NCBI RefSeq assembly: GCF_002078875.1
Contig: NC_034411.1
Coordinates: 34,490,260 to 34,554,259, forward strand
Source of the DNA: Numida meleagris
Taxonomy: Eukaryota > Chordata > Aves > Galliformes > Numididae
Direction: 5' to 3'
DNA length: 64,000 nucleotides
A program made the position numbers and the translations under genes. This document shows, one piece after another, positions 14,321-26,566 of this stretch; the stretch's first letter is position 1, and every line of letters starts with the position of its first letter. The notes under the pieces were generated by a model. That model ran no database searches and had not been told where the DNA came from. It saw only the letters and a list, made by a program, of their open reading frames with translations.

Positions 14321-17300
14321 ACTTCATACTAAAGGTATGAAAGGTTAGTATCCAGAAAGTATGAAAATCAGTTACCAGCCTTTAACTATTCATGGCTTGA
14401 TTTTCTTATCAGCTGGACTTCGAACAATCACTGCATTACAAATTTGGACTTGACTCCACTTGCTTCAAAACAAGGAAGTGCGCTGCAGTATAAGGTGTGC
14501 ATTTTGACCCCGTTGTTTACGGAAGAATGCTAACATTCCTTTGAGGAGATGAATGAAGGGTATGGGTGGGCAGCAGTGCTGTAGGATTAAGGTGGCAGGG
14601 AGAAGGGAGGGAGAGAGCATGTTATCACAGCTTTATCTGTCTTGTCAGGTCATTTGATCCTGGGCTAAGAAATGGACATGTTTACTTAGTTGCATATTTT
14701 TAGAAGTTTTCCAACAGGGAGCAGAGAATCTGTGGGATACTCTTCTATCTCACAGAAGTAAAATAGTCTAAAAATAAAAGAGAAAAAATAATTGGACCAT
14801 GAGGGAGTAAGTTAAACATAAGCGGAAGGATGCTTGAGAGAGGTAAATCTAACTGTAACTTGCAGAGAAAGGAAATCTGGGCTTTGTCCAAAGTCTGATT
14901 TTTTAGACAGGACATATCCTCTCATATGGTCTAGGACAAATTGATATACATCATTGTGTAACACAGATACATGCAAAAACATAAAATCACCACAAAAACC
15001 TGAGACACAAAAGCTTGTTATGAAAACTCTTATAGCCTGGGAAGAATTTTTGTTCTTACAAATCTTTCATGAAATAGCAAAAAATCCTATACATATATAT
15101 AAAAAAGCAGGCTAGGCACCCACCTTGTACATTATCTGTCTAGACAGTAACTGGGAAATTTGTAAGAAAATATTAATAGCCTCACTTTTTGGTACAATTT
15201 GCAGGTCTGACCAAATCTTCACTGTCTAGCCTCAAGAGCCAGCAGATGATAGCAATGCCTTGCAACAAGGATTGTGATTAACCGTTGTTTTGAGATGACT
15301 GTCTGAGATTCTATAGGACATCCAGACATACGAGAAGAACAGTTTCAATTTGTACTTTTTATCTCCAGTTTTTGGTAACTAACCACGTCTTTCCATTTTC
15401 CACCCTCTAGACAGATGAAAAAGAGAAAACTTTTATTGATGCATATGTAAATCACATAAGGAAAAAAAGGGGAGGAGGGCTTTAGAATGAAAAGGAGCAT
15501 CAATATTTAAGATGCATTGCTCAGACAGAAACAGACACAGGTAGAGGATCAGTGAGGATCCAGTGATGGCCAGAACAATATCCCAGCCAGTACAGCTGCA
15601 ACAGCCAAACTAAGATTAGCAAGTGACACCAGAGGCAGTTAGTGGCAATGAGATGCTTATCAGACAAGTGGATGGGTAGATGGAAAACATTTGTGAATCA
15701 TTTCTGGAGAGAAAATGAAAGAAAGAGAGTTTGGAATTCAATTGGTAGACTAAGTAGCATGGCAGCTATCTTTCCACGGACTCTCAGTAAATTGGTGGGC
15801 TATGAACCCTAAAAATTTTACCACCCACCTTAGTTCATGTGCTCAGAGTGTTTCAGTAATCTAGTTAACAAGATGAAAACAATCCACATATTGTTTTTCT
15901 CAAGAATAAGCCCAGGTGAATGGAGTCTGCCCACTTCTGATTTGGCCAGTATAGTTTACCTCCTCGCACTGCTTCACCTTAAGCACTGAGCACATGAATT
16001 CCCCTTCTTTTACATTCATCCCTGCAGCTCTAATCTGCATCATTTACATTACTGAAGGAATAATGTGAACCAATGAAGAGTGGCAAGACAATATTGTCTG
16101 AACCTCTGTTTCAGAAATTATCCATCATACTTTGCTCAACACTTAAAATGTTATGACATGCATAGAAAGTTTAGGATCAGTGCGCAGAAAACAGAACTTT
16201 TTGACCCTGTCATCCCTCCCCCAAGATTTCTCTCATCCTCTCCCTTCCAAAGGACTTACATGCTAGTGACTATTAATGACATGGCAATTTTGACCTGGCT
16301 GGCATTGTGCGACAGAATATATGCAGCAATTAGTTGGAATCAAAGAGATCCAGCATTGGAAGATGCAAGCCCACAAGGTCTCACCAAACTGTAAGGGCTA
16401 GGAGGATGAGAAGACAGCTGGAGTCACAGAGAGACAGTTTCCACAGTTCCCCACTTCCCCCAGTGGTTAAAGTAGCCACAACAGCATTCTTCAGCTGCCT
16501 TGACCCCAGAGAAGCACAGCCGAAGACACAGGGACTCAGCCTCAGAGGTCTTCAGCACAGCCAGTCCAGCTGTGAGTGCCTGCAGAGAGATTCGACATAC
16601 TGCACACTTCATCTCCCTACACATTCTATCTTCTGTAACAAAAGAAATAAATATTTAAGCAGCAACCTTCTCCATACTTTTCATCTGATGAAAAATGGAG
16701 GAAATTCCTGCAGCAACCAACAGTAATGAACGAGGCTGTACAGTAGATTGAAATCTTCAGTGATACTAATATCACATGGAAAAGCTTTTTGGACTACTAA
16801 AACCACGGTAAAAGCAGGACAACAAAAGATTTACAGTCTCTGACACTGAGCTCCCATATTGCTAGTTTCACAAATTTCCAGAAAAATGGAAGCTAGAAAA
16901 GAATGCTAAGCTTCTGCTCCATCACCACATCAGGCACTTAATCAAAAGGGCACGTTAGCCTTATCTCAGTGGGTCAGTATTGCTTGCATGGAGCTCTGCA
17001 AAACAGCTACTCATTGCACTTGTTCCATTACCTACTCTGTTGTAGAGCAAAATGTGAGTACACTGAAAATTTCTTATAGCAAATAGGACCTGAAATCAAA
17101 GCAATGGTAGTCTCACTCCTTAAGTAAAAGCACATTTTGGTACCCATCAGGTAACCAAAGAATACTTATGAGTCATTATTTTAATGGTATTGAAATGTAT
17201 GCTGCAGAATCCCAAAATCAGGTAAAGCCCTGCCAGGTCAGCGACAGACAGACATGAGCTGCACAAGAAAGGACACAGGGAGAGCACAGTCACCTGACAT

Positions 17301-19105
17301 GGGACAACCAGATGCTTATGTTTCTCTTAGCCCAGCCCAGCTATTCCGCCCCAAGAGACTTGAGGACGCCAGGGATTTCATGCTGCTGTGATTCAAAAGG
17401 AGCTTACAGACCTCCAGGGAACAGTCAATTCATTCTGAAGCCTGAATATTTCACATTTGTAATGTCTTGTCTGGCTTTATGTTGTGGGCTGGAAGTGGGA
17501 GGAGAAAATGATAAGCGGTTTATGTAGAGGAAGGCTAATAATCAGAATACTCTTCTTATTCAGCATTATTAGTCTCTGCTGAATTAGATGGATCAGCAAA
17601 AGATACTTCATTCCTTTGGAGATAAAAAAAAAAGAACAGTCTAAAATTGGGAGGAAATAGTGTGCCTATTAGTCTCTTCGTAATAGCCCTAGAAATAATG
17701 CTTGCAGAGATAAGATGAAGAGTAAGAAAAAAACAAAGGCAAAACAGCAAAGGCAAATTCCCGCTATGTGTTGCTCTGCAATTAACTGTTTGAAGCAATT
17801 CCCGATCCCCTTAATCACAAGAATTCTGCTTATCTGCCCATCCAGTTATTTTTAATTTGTACTTCTATTATTACTGCTGCATTATTAATACACCCTGATA
17901 AGATAGGAAATAGCACGATGGTGTTCCATTTCAGCAATGCCCCACATGGCATAATAGCCTTTATGATGAATAACTGCTTTCCATCCAAAGAGATTCATGA
18001 CTTCCACTGCTCACCGAGCACGAGGCCCTGGGGGAGTCCCGCGTCCTCGTCTGTGTTGCTGTTCGGCTTCCCAAAAAGCAGTCTGGGCCTCCTCGCATTT
18101 ATCACATCTGCACATGCTGTTATCAATCAGGACACATGCCTTCTCCTTCTGTGTGTGGCCAGGCAACCCACAGCCTCGGTGCCTCTGTCAGATCTCTTGC
18201 CAGCACATACCTTAGCACTGCTCCTCAGAGCTAACAGAAATTTAAAGACAAAAATGCAATGTTTAAGGTATTTTCTTGGGGAGAGGGAGGAGAAGGCAGC
18301 TGCTTTAGCCACGCTGCTTCTAGAATCTGGGCTGGGGTGCTGAGCTAGTCAAGAAAAAATTTCTGCTGCAAATCGAGATCCGTATTTGGCTAATGCCCCA
18401 GCAATACAAAATGGTGGAAGAAGGGGGCAAAACATTAATTACAGCAAAGATAATTAGGCTCACACTGTACATCTGGAAATACCTGTGTTACATTTTCTGT
18501 GGGAAAAAGGAGGTAAGGAAGAAAGGATCAACAGTTTTCAAGTTTTCCCACATTTATGTTTCTGTAACAGAGTGTGTGTTGCTATGAAGGTTACTGTACA
18601 GAATTTCTCCTTTTTCTAAGTAAGCATCTGCCATTCAGTACAAATATTACAAATTGAGCTGATCTGTGGAAAAATCCAGCAGCTATTAATATGGATGAGA
18701 CCGACTGAGATCTACAGAAGGGTAACACAGCCTCACAGATATCTAGAGAATGTAATGTAAAAAGCTGCCATTTGTATGAGCATTTTCAATCACCACATAG
18801 GAGAAAAAAACATGCACTGTAGAGGAGGACTGACTTAAGCAAGAAGAAGGATAATATTCTTGGTTAAAATGCATGAGAGGTTACCGGGAATATCTTAAGA
18901 GAACACCGAACTCTTCCTCATAAAAAAATCGACTAGCTAATAAACAAGTGTAAATCTATAGCTAGTCATTCCCTCAGTCTTTCAGGTAACTTGTTGAGCA
19001 TACATAGCTCTTCGCAATGCTTTCCCACTGTGCCGAGGGAAGGAAGAGATGAATATATGCATGCAGGCATATATACACACTTATGAATGTTTGCAGATGC
19101 ATATG
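14321..19105. other. unique DNA, no gene seen
   Basis: No coding region is supported. Two plus-strand open frames are a little long (130 codons at 16334-16726, 141 codons at 17918-18343), but neither resembles a known protein and both lie in locally GC-richer DNA where stops are rarer. The part around 17550-18340 has homeodomain-like ATTA/TAAT clusters and GATA-type motifs and is treated below as a candidate regulatory stretch. Confidence 0.5.
17820..17925. promoter_or_regulatory. candidate enhancer-like stretch (ATTA and GATA motif cluster)
   Basis: The segment holds several ATTA/TAAT cores, including 'tgcattattaatac', close to a double GATA-type site (ctgataagatagg). Such clusters are common in vertebrate developmental enhancers, but they also arise by chance in AT-rich DNA. 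Enhancer activity is inference: no conservation can be tested from one sequence. Confidence 0.2.
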
Positions 19106-19129
19106 TACACACTGTACGTACAGTGTGTA
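19106..19129. repeat. perfect 24-bp palindrome in alternating purine/pyrimidine DNA
   Basis: The left half tacacactgtac (19106-19117) is followed at once by its exact reverse complement gtacagtgtgta (19118-19129), with no spacer. The flanks (about 19053-19145) are rich in alternating purine-pyrimidine steps such as atatatgcatgc, gcatatatacacac and tgcatgtatacat. Outer tgcat blocks extend the symmetry imperfectly. Alternating DNA of this type can adopt Z-DNA, and perfect palindromes can extrude cruciforms; whether either happens here is inference. Confidence 0.88.
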
Positions 19130-22100
19130 TTGCATGTATACATCTCCATCCAAGCATTGCAGATGCTCCCACTCAATTTATCACTTCTGAGTTACACAGA
19201 AGACATTTTGAGGGACAGAGACCTTAAAAATCATTCTAACTAATCTCCTCTGATTTTGCAAAACTGGTCAGGTCAATGATTTCAAATTGTGTTTTACCTT
19301 CATTATATATAACTGAAATATTTCTTCACATCAAAAAGTGAGAACACTGGAAAGTATTCCATTTTATATCTGGCATTTAATACCTCACTAACCAACTGAA
19401 GGTCTTTTTAACTGCTAATCATGTTAGCAACACTGTAGAGGAAAACATCTGCATACATGTGGAAAATGAAATGGCACTTGGTTGTGAAGAATCCATATTC
19501 ACTAATGTAATGTTTCCAACCCCAAAGCACATTACCTGCCTGTTTGGGAAAGAATCTCCATTCAAGCAATTCACTGTTCTAGTTACAGAGCAATGACCAT
19601 TTGGGGATTTGAGGGCCAGAGGTTCTTACCCAATTGGTGTGTGCATTGCCACCAGCTTTACAGGTCCATCCTGGCAGAAATAAATTTCTGGAAGTATCTT
19701 CCTACTATTTCTCCTGGTATCTTTGTTTCATATGAAAGTTAATGGTTCAGAGCAGAACACAAGATGTTGTGTTCATAATCATGATTCTTTTCACCTTATT
19801 TAAGGGAGTAAAATCAGTTATTCTAAGCCAGAAGTCCAAGTCGACTCTGTAATCAACTGAAAAAAACAAAGCAAGCATCCTGTAGGCAAGTCTGCCCATC
19901 CTGACAGAGGTAGCATTTCTCTCCATTCATCCACAGGAGGAGTTTATGTGACCAGCCTAGATCAGAAGTGCAGCAATCACTTCACTTAATTTAGCAACAT
20001 GAATCCCAGCCTAAAGAAGTGCAATAATTGAGGCTCTAAACAGTGAGGAAAAAAGAGAGATAATGACTCAGGAAAGGTTTCTATAAAAAAAGAAAGATAA
20101 TAATAAAAAAAGGTAAATAAATGTATCCAGAGAGATATTTTCCAAAATTGGTTCGATTCCTAAATGAAGAGGTGAAAAAGAGACAGTGAATTTAAAGAGC
20201 TATATCTAATGGTATTTTCAATATTAAAGTAGAGTTCACACTAGACTCTCTCTCACTTGGGCTGGTTATCTATTTAAGTCAACGTCTTACCAGATAAATG
20301 AGATAAAACCCAGACTTCTAGGATAATGGAAAGCAGAACAACCTTGCAGCTGAATCAAGAAGGCTCAGCGCAATCATTAGTCCATGATGTTACATCAGTG
20401 CTACAGTGGAGCCTCTGCAGTGCCCCCACTGCGAGCTGCTCTTGGACACATGCTGAGAGGAGTCAAACACAAAAGGAAAAGCTGGGACGAGAAGAGCTTT
20501 AGGAAATTTTAAGAGGAAAAGAAATGTAATAAGGTCTACAGTTGAGAATTTAGAGTACACTGCTTGGAGTTTGCATAAGATCTCAGAAATCTTACCGCGA
20601 TCCAGATTTAAGCAATTTGTTCAGCATTTAGGTTCCTTGCTCAGCATTGTCTGAGAAACACCTTTGTAATTTTAAGTTTCTTTCATCTTGACTTTCCTGA
20701 TTTATATTAACTTCTTCATGGATTTAAACGGTAATTTAATGGGATGAGATTTTTTGGAGGGGGGGAAGGGCAGGGAAGAAGAGGACATTTCAAAAAGCAC
20801 CACTGAAAGTCTTCAAAATGAAGCCCAAACATATCAACAAGCAGTATAAATGAAATCGAAAAGCAGAGGAAATGAAAATACAATACATCAGAAAAGGATT
20901 GAAGAAATCAGTCCTAAAAACAGTGAGTTTTTATTCTAGAAAAATCCCATTAATTTTCACTCCAATTGCATAAACATTAACGTCTAAGAGATTTTAAAGT
21001 GTGGCCACTGTGCTATGATACTTTTCAATAGCATGAATACACATTTAAAGCATAGTTAGTATGTGATCAATATTAAAGATTTTTGCAGCTAATGAAGGTT
21101 CACAACAACAGAACTGCCAAAACTAACTGAGCCATCTGATGTGTTTCAAAGCTACTAATCAAATTGTGATCATTCGCACCAACAAGTGACTTCAATATAA
21201 GAACAAAGTTGCCTAAAAGTCAAGGACTGCTGTGCATAAAATCATATACCCATGACAATGCAGGGGGCACTGTATACATAAAGTCACTCAGGAATGTACA
21301 AAACTTAGTGGCACCAGCCTGAATTGATTTAAGCAATCTATTTTTCTTTTGATACTCAATGTTTACACAAAAATTCAGCAAAACAGGCCAAGGCAAACAA
21401 TACAAAATTAAGTTTTTACAGCTCTTTCCCTGTGTGAAGCATACCACAGAAAGGATTGATTCTTCTAACAAAGAGAGACAAAATATGAGAAAAGCTGTAC
21501 CCCATTTTGATAATATTTTCTCTTTCAATTCCATCTGGAAACATCCTCTATCTATCTCTTGCGTTCACAAGCTCACCCATAACTACAATTTCTAAACAGA
21601 CAAAGGAAGCTACCGCAAAAAATAACACTTTTGTATTACTTTTTGAGGCAAAAATAAAAAGAAGTTTACTGAGCAACACTCTTATCCATATTCGTTATCT
21701 TTGACAGTTGATGCTCAAATTAGAGTGCTAGTCCTGCTACAATAACATATGGAAATAGAGATGCTTTTTTTCTATAACCAAGAGCTTCATTTAAGGAATG
21801 TAAGTTGCTCTAAAGAAAAAAAAAAAATTTGCTTTCTTCCTTGCTCATTTCATCCCCCCAGTGAAAAGGGAAATGTTTATTTTATGGAAGATGAGCAAAG
21901 GAACAAAGAAAGAAAAAGATAACAGAATCCAAGCGCAGTACTTGGATTGGTAGAGCATATAACCATACCACCATACAACAGAACTGCTCCACTTGTGAGT
22001 GAGACATAAGGACAGCACGTGGATCCTGCCTTCAACTTCCCCACTGCAGATATAAGTATATTCCTTGGTGTCAGTTCCATTCACCTGCCTGCATATGCAG

Positions 22101-25100
22101 TGCTCTGGGAAACCACTTCCTTCTCTACAGGATCTGCTCCTCACCAATAAACCTTGGCAGTCCTTGCTGCCAGGAATGACAAGTTGTCAGGCCACTTCTC
22201 AAGCTTTCAACAGCTTGCAGGTGGGCCAAAATGAACCACTTGTCCTTCGGCTGGCTCATTAATGGGTAGGGCTGAGGCCTAATCTCCCCTCCCAAACAGG
22301 GCAGATTATATGGCAGAAATGCAGCCCTGCTTTTCCACGTAGGATTTCTGTCTAGTGTAGGCAGAGGGAGAGGTTTTCCCATAGCAAGCTTGGCTGATGT
22401 GTACTACTTGCTTCCCATGAAGCAGCAGCTTCTACACTTTGCAAAGAGAAAGGAAGAGCAATCACTCACTGAATTGTGGAAATGTAACTGGGTAGAAATT
22501 TCTTTAAAAGACATCTTTCTTTAAACCTCACAGCCAACCTAAATGCAATCTGACAGACTCCTGTGATGGCACTTGCACAACCACGACTGGCTTTACATTA
22601 GAGAAAGACAAAATAATTGCATAAAAAGTATGATTAAGGGAGGTAAACAATTATCGTTTATAGTAATTCTTCCAGGTTATACTAATCTCATCTTTTTCTT
22701 ACAGCAGCTTGAGGTATTAAAACTCCTCTGAAAAAAAGGACACCTAGCAGAAATCTAATTAAAGTGCATGAAGGCCTCCGCCTGGATCTGATGATACATT
22801 TGGAGAGGAAAATCCCAGTTCTGAGCAACTCTGTCTGGATGGCAAAAGGCTATCTGGATTTAATTCCAAGCGGAACTAACTAACTAATTTATACAACAAT
22901 CATGTTGACAACAATGATGAACACATATGTCTCCTTTAAATGCCTCAAGGGATCATTCTTTTTTCCCCATTTCAGTAACCATGGTAACTTTGGACAAAAA
23001 CAGCTCCCACCTCAGAAACTGCTTTCTGTAATAAAGGGTTTATCATGTAACAGTTAACTTTTTTTCTTCCTATACACCTGAATGATAAAGCAGAAGGAAC
23101 CTCTGCTTTGCGAAGGGAAGAGAACTTCTGCTTCTCTCTGAAAAGGCTTCAAGACGGATGGCAGTGAAGTGAGATACAGACATATCTTGCAAGTTGTGCT
23201 GGCTTTTTTGCTGACCACAACACAGGTTTTGATAAACATCCATTTAATGTATACAGTAATGTTGCCAAAATAATCCTAACATCTGTATCAGATGGTCAAA
23301 ATGCAAACTCAGAATAAAAAGAGATGTCTCCTGTATCTTGTGGACTTAGTCAAAACATGCACCAATTCTGCTCCCTTCAAGTCATCTTTGCAATCACATG
23401 AGTCAGTGAACTGATACAATGATTGAGCACAGCTATGAAAACATCTTTTGACAAATACTGTTCAAATTATGATTCATACAGGCTATAGCCAATAGAAAAA
23501 ACTACTCACTATTAACATATGTATTGCACTGTTGTAACTTGGATTAAAGCATGTTAAGGCCAGTGCTGTAATTTCTGCCCTATCTAGAGAAAAGTACAAT
23601 AATTATTTTAAGGCATTGGCTAGCTGAGAAAAAAGAAGTTTGCAAAGCCAGAGAATTGGCATGTTCTTCTGTTCCTCCAAAGACAGTTCCAAACCTACTC
23701 AGAAACCTCAATTGCTTGGGCAGTAGGTCTTTGTTCACCGTTACCTTTGGCACTGACAAAAGAAAGTCACAGAAAGTCAAGTAGAAAAGCAGAAAGAAAA
23801 ACATGTACAAGAAAAGCTTGGTACTGTAGAATCAAGAAAAGCCCTAAAACTGGGGAAGGAATGTGATATCAAAGTCCTGCCTGAAAGATCATGATGGCTT
23901 AAGAGGGAAAACTAACTTAGGTTGCTTCTGTCCATCTGCATGCAAGAATTCGTATCACTTTGTAAAGGAGCTGAATCATATTAAAAATACTTTATCCATT
24001 TCTTTTATAATCACTTTCCTTACTTGGAAAAACTGCAAAGCACTGCTTCTTCATTAGCCACTTGGATTAAAAGAATAATAGTGTTAAATGGTCGATACAC
24101 AATGTAGGAGGATATGACATAAGACCATCTTTTGATTTTTAACATGATACCACTTAATGGAAGATTACATTCTTACAGGCCAAGCACTACAAAAAAAAAA
24201 TATTTTTAATTGAATCTTCTCTAGTATGTCATTCGTATACATCGGAGAAAGGAGAACGATTCAGGAGTGTCTATCACATCACCAGCTCACCGGCCAGCAT
24301 TTTGCAGGCATTCCTGGCATTTGGCCACAGACGCTGTTCACCTCCCGCTCGTGGCCGTTCCTAGATAGGCTCCATGCTCAGTCCCTGCCAGAACGCTGGC
24401 TCCTGCATCTCTCACTCAGTAGATTATCAAAACAGCGCTGTCTGTGCTACCTCCTACCCTGCCCTACACACTCAGAAAGAGTTCTGCAGAAGTATCTGCA
24501 GTGTAACCTATTACTCCCCTTTCAAAGGTTTTAATCATCTCTCTTCTACAGTGCCTACCAAAACTCGACAAGGGGTATCTAATATTAGACTGTTGATAGG
24601 TTGAGGACACCACTGTGAAGATGAACAATAATATCTCTTTGTTCTTGCTTCCTGTCTCTCTGTCTGGTCTTCCTCCCCACAGAAACTGTTTTTTTGCAGT
24701 TGGCTTTGTTGTTGTTTTTTTTTTCCTGTCTGAATTTATACATTATCTAGCAAAATGGGACTAGGCTCTGTAAATAAGAATCCCATTACTACAGAAAAAT
24801 AAAAAGTAAACACAAGACTGCGACTTTCAGTCCATTTTGCTAATAGGTTGAAATGGCTTGCCAAAGAGACCTCTGTGATGACTTGCTTCTCCCTAACATC
24901 CATTGCAGAGGGGTGATTTTTATGAGCAAACTTCACTATTTTATTTTCTGATTAACAAGCACCAACAAGCAATTCACACAAAATAATAATATGTAAGTGA
25001 AGTTAAATTATTCTCTACCTGTAATAGTTCTGTAATAGTATGCACAGGAAAATAATAAATGAAAGAAAGCAGAGAGACCACATCTATTCATCCTAAACTT

Positions 25101-26014
25101 TGTGCCACCTGAAAACAACCCATTTACTAAGTCTGGCAGCAAATTTTTCATTCGAGCTGTTTTTCACAGGGAATGGGGGATTCAGCAAAACATAACTTCT
25201 GACAGAAAGAACATTTCAGGTTTTCATTTTAAAAAATCTGGTTTAGTTTACTTTTTGTTTAACATAACATAGAGGTGGGGAGAAAGAGGGAAGCAGCTTG
25301 GGGAGCAAATCCAAGGAAACCTGAGTCATGGAATAATTGGTTTTTCCTGCATGGAAGGCCTGTTTGGTTTTGTTTTTTTTTTTCCCTATTTCTTGGCTCA
25401 TCGTCAGAATGAACAAAACAGACTTAAGTATGTTCTAGAAAATGAGGGGACTTGGGGAAATGGCATGTACAATCATCCAGGATAGTGGCACTCTATCTAA
25501 GTCCAGCAAAAGCAATCTGCCACTCTCCTTTGCACAATAGCTCAGAATTCAATAACTCAAAGGCAGCACAGAGAGTTTGTGGTAGCCTACAGAGCTGGAG
25601 TGTCATTCAGCCCAAAAGAAAACACAGCTATCAAGAAAAAACTGTAGGGATAACTGACTGCTTTCCTGGGGATCAGCTCCCTTTGCCAGCAAACACAAAG
25701 CCAAAGCAAACGTGTATGTCACAACTCATACAAGCACCACTGCTAATTTATTTGCAGTATAGTCACAAACATTTACTTTAGGGAGAGATTCTGGAAATTA
25801 TATCCTTTACTACTTCGCTTTGACAGTGCTGTATTTCCACTAGGGTCACGGGTGTATTTAACATTGTAGTAAAATGCCCATTTTCATTATTTCATCCTCC
25901 TCCTCCTGCAAAGCTGAATGCTAGCATTCAAATAATATTTCTTCCAAATACCAGGATGGTACAGCATATTTTGCAAGGGCTTTTGTGTGAAAAAGTGTGA
26001 ACCTACATATACAC
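19130..26014. other. unique DNA, no gene seen
   Basis: No supportable gene. Open frames up to about 110 codons occur on both strands and none is recognisable. Homopolymers include A12 at 21816-21827 and a T-run just after 24710. A perfect 16-bp palindrome (tgaatgct/agcattca) sits at 25915-25930, roughly 85 bases before the mariner insertion. The portion around 22630-22990 has an enhancer-like look (TAAT-rich, few repeats), but nothing more can be said from sequence. Confidence 0.5.
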
Positions 26015-26566
26015 TAATTTGTGTGTTCATTCCAAAAGAAATGCCTCCTATTTATTTCCATGGAAACTACAACATCTGCAAAGAACACCATAACATTATT
26101 TGATTAAGCAAATTCTCAGCTACAAAACATTATTTTTCTACACAGTCACCACCATTAGCTATGCATTTCCACCAGCGATGAACAAGAGCCTGCATACTGT
26201 GCCTGTAAAAACCTGCACTAGTGCAGCTGACCCACTGTCACCACTGCTGAAACACACCACCCATCGCCTCTCTGTGCTCACATCCACTGAGCTACAGAAA
26301 CATTCAGCAAGTGTTGATGAATGTCAGTGGGTACCATTTCTTCCCCATGGAAAAATCTGATAACACACCTTTGCTTCATTCATGCTTCCACATCAGATGC
26401 CATTGTGTCAGACTGCCCCTCTGCTGCCATCTGTCACATGGCAACAATGTGTAACAGAATACTGGTCTAAGGTTCAACACCTACTGCTGTACCATCAACA
26501 TCAGCCCCTGACATCATGGGCCAACATAAAAAAACAGCAAGCATTACTTTCAGAGCAGCCCTTGTA
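26015..26566 (-). mobile_element. internally deleted mariner (Galluhop-like) with flanking TA dinucleotides
   Basis: A non-autonomous Tc1/mariner element of about 548 bases (26017-26564) lies between TA at 26015-26016 and TA at 26565-26566, the target duplication expected of this superfamily. The right terminal repeat reads inward (minus strand) as caagggctgctctgaaagta. The left terminus is more eroded, but its inner part (ccaaaagaaatgcctcc) still matches that repeat. Inside are the start and the very end of a mariner transposase on the minus strand, with the catalytic centre missing. From memory the layout matches chicken Galluhop (Mariner1_GG), which I recall mostly as internally deleted copies. 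It can only have moved with transposase supplied in trans. Exact ends may be off by a few bases on the left. Confidence 0.88.
26130..26403 (-). pseudogene. mariner transposase remnant, centre deleted
   Basis: Reading the minus strand from the ATG at 26401-26403 gives MASDVEA, a stop, then MKQRCVIRFFHGEEM and VPTDIHQHLLNV, which is the N-terminal helix-turn-helix start of a mariner transposase. After further erosion the frame jumps to FYRHSMQALVHRWWKCIANG, then GDCVEK and the TAA at 26130-26132, the C-terminal end of the same protein. A full mariner transposase is about 340-350 residues; only about 80-90 codons remain. The DD34D catalytic core is absent, removed by a deletion whose junction lies near 26240. 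One in-frame stop falls before the HTH, another comes shortly after it, and the N- and C-terminal parts are out of frame with each other. No active protein is possible. Confidence 0.85.

Noticed and set aside
16334..16726. 130-codon plus-strand frame.
   Set aside because: No recognisable domain and low-complexity Ser/Thr/Arg composition; overlapping frames are open on both strands.
22690..22760. Pyrimidine-rich 'tttttcttacag' resembling a splice acceptor.
   Set aside because: All three downstream frames reach a stop within a few dozen bases at most, and nothing protein-like follows.
24374..24520. A plus-strand frame reads SPCQNAGSC and further Cys residues, like an EGF-repeat start.
   Set aside because: The later C-x-C and spacing of a real EGF domain are absent, no clear splice-acceptor and donor pair frames it, and one short motif match in 64 kb is expected by chance.
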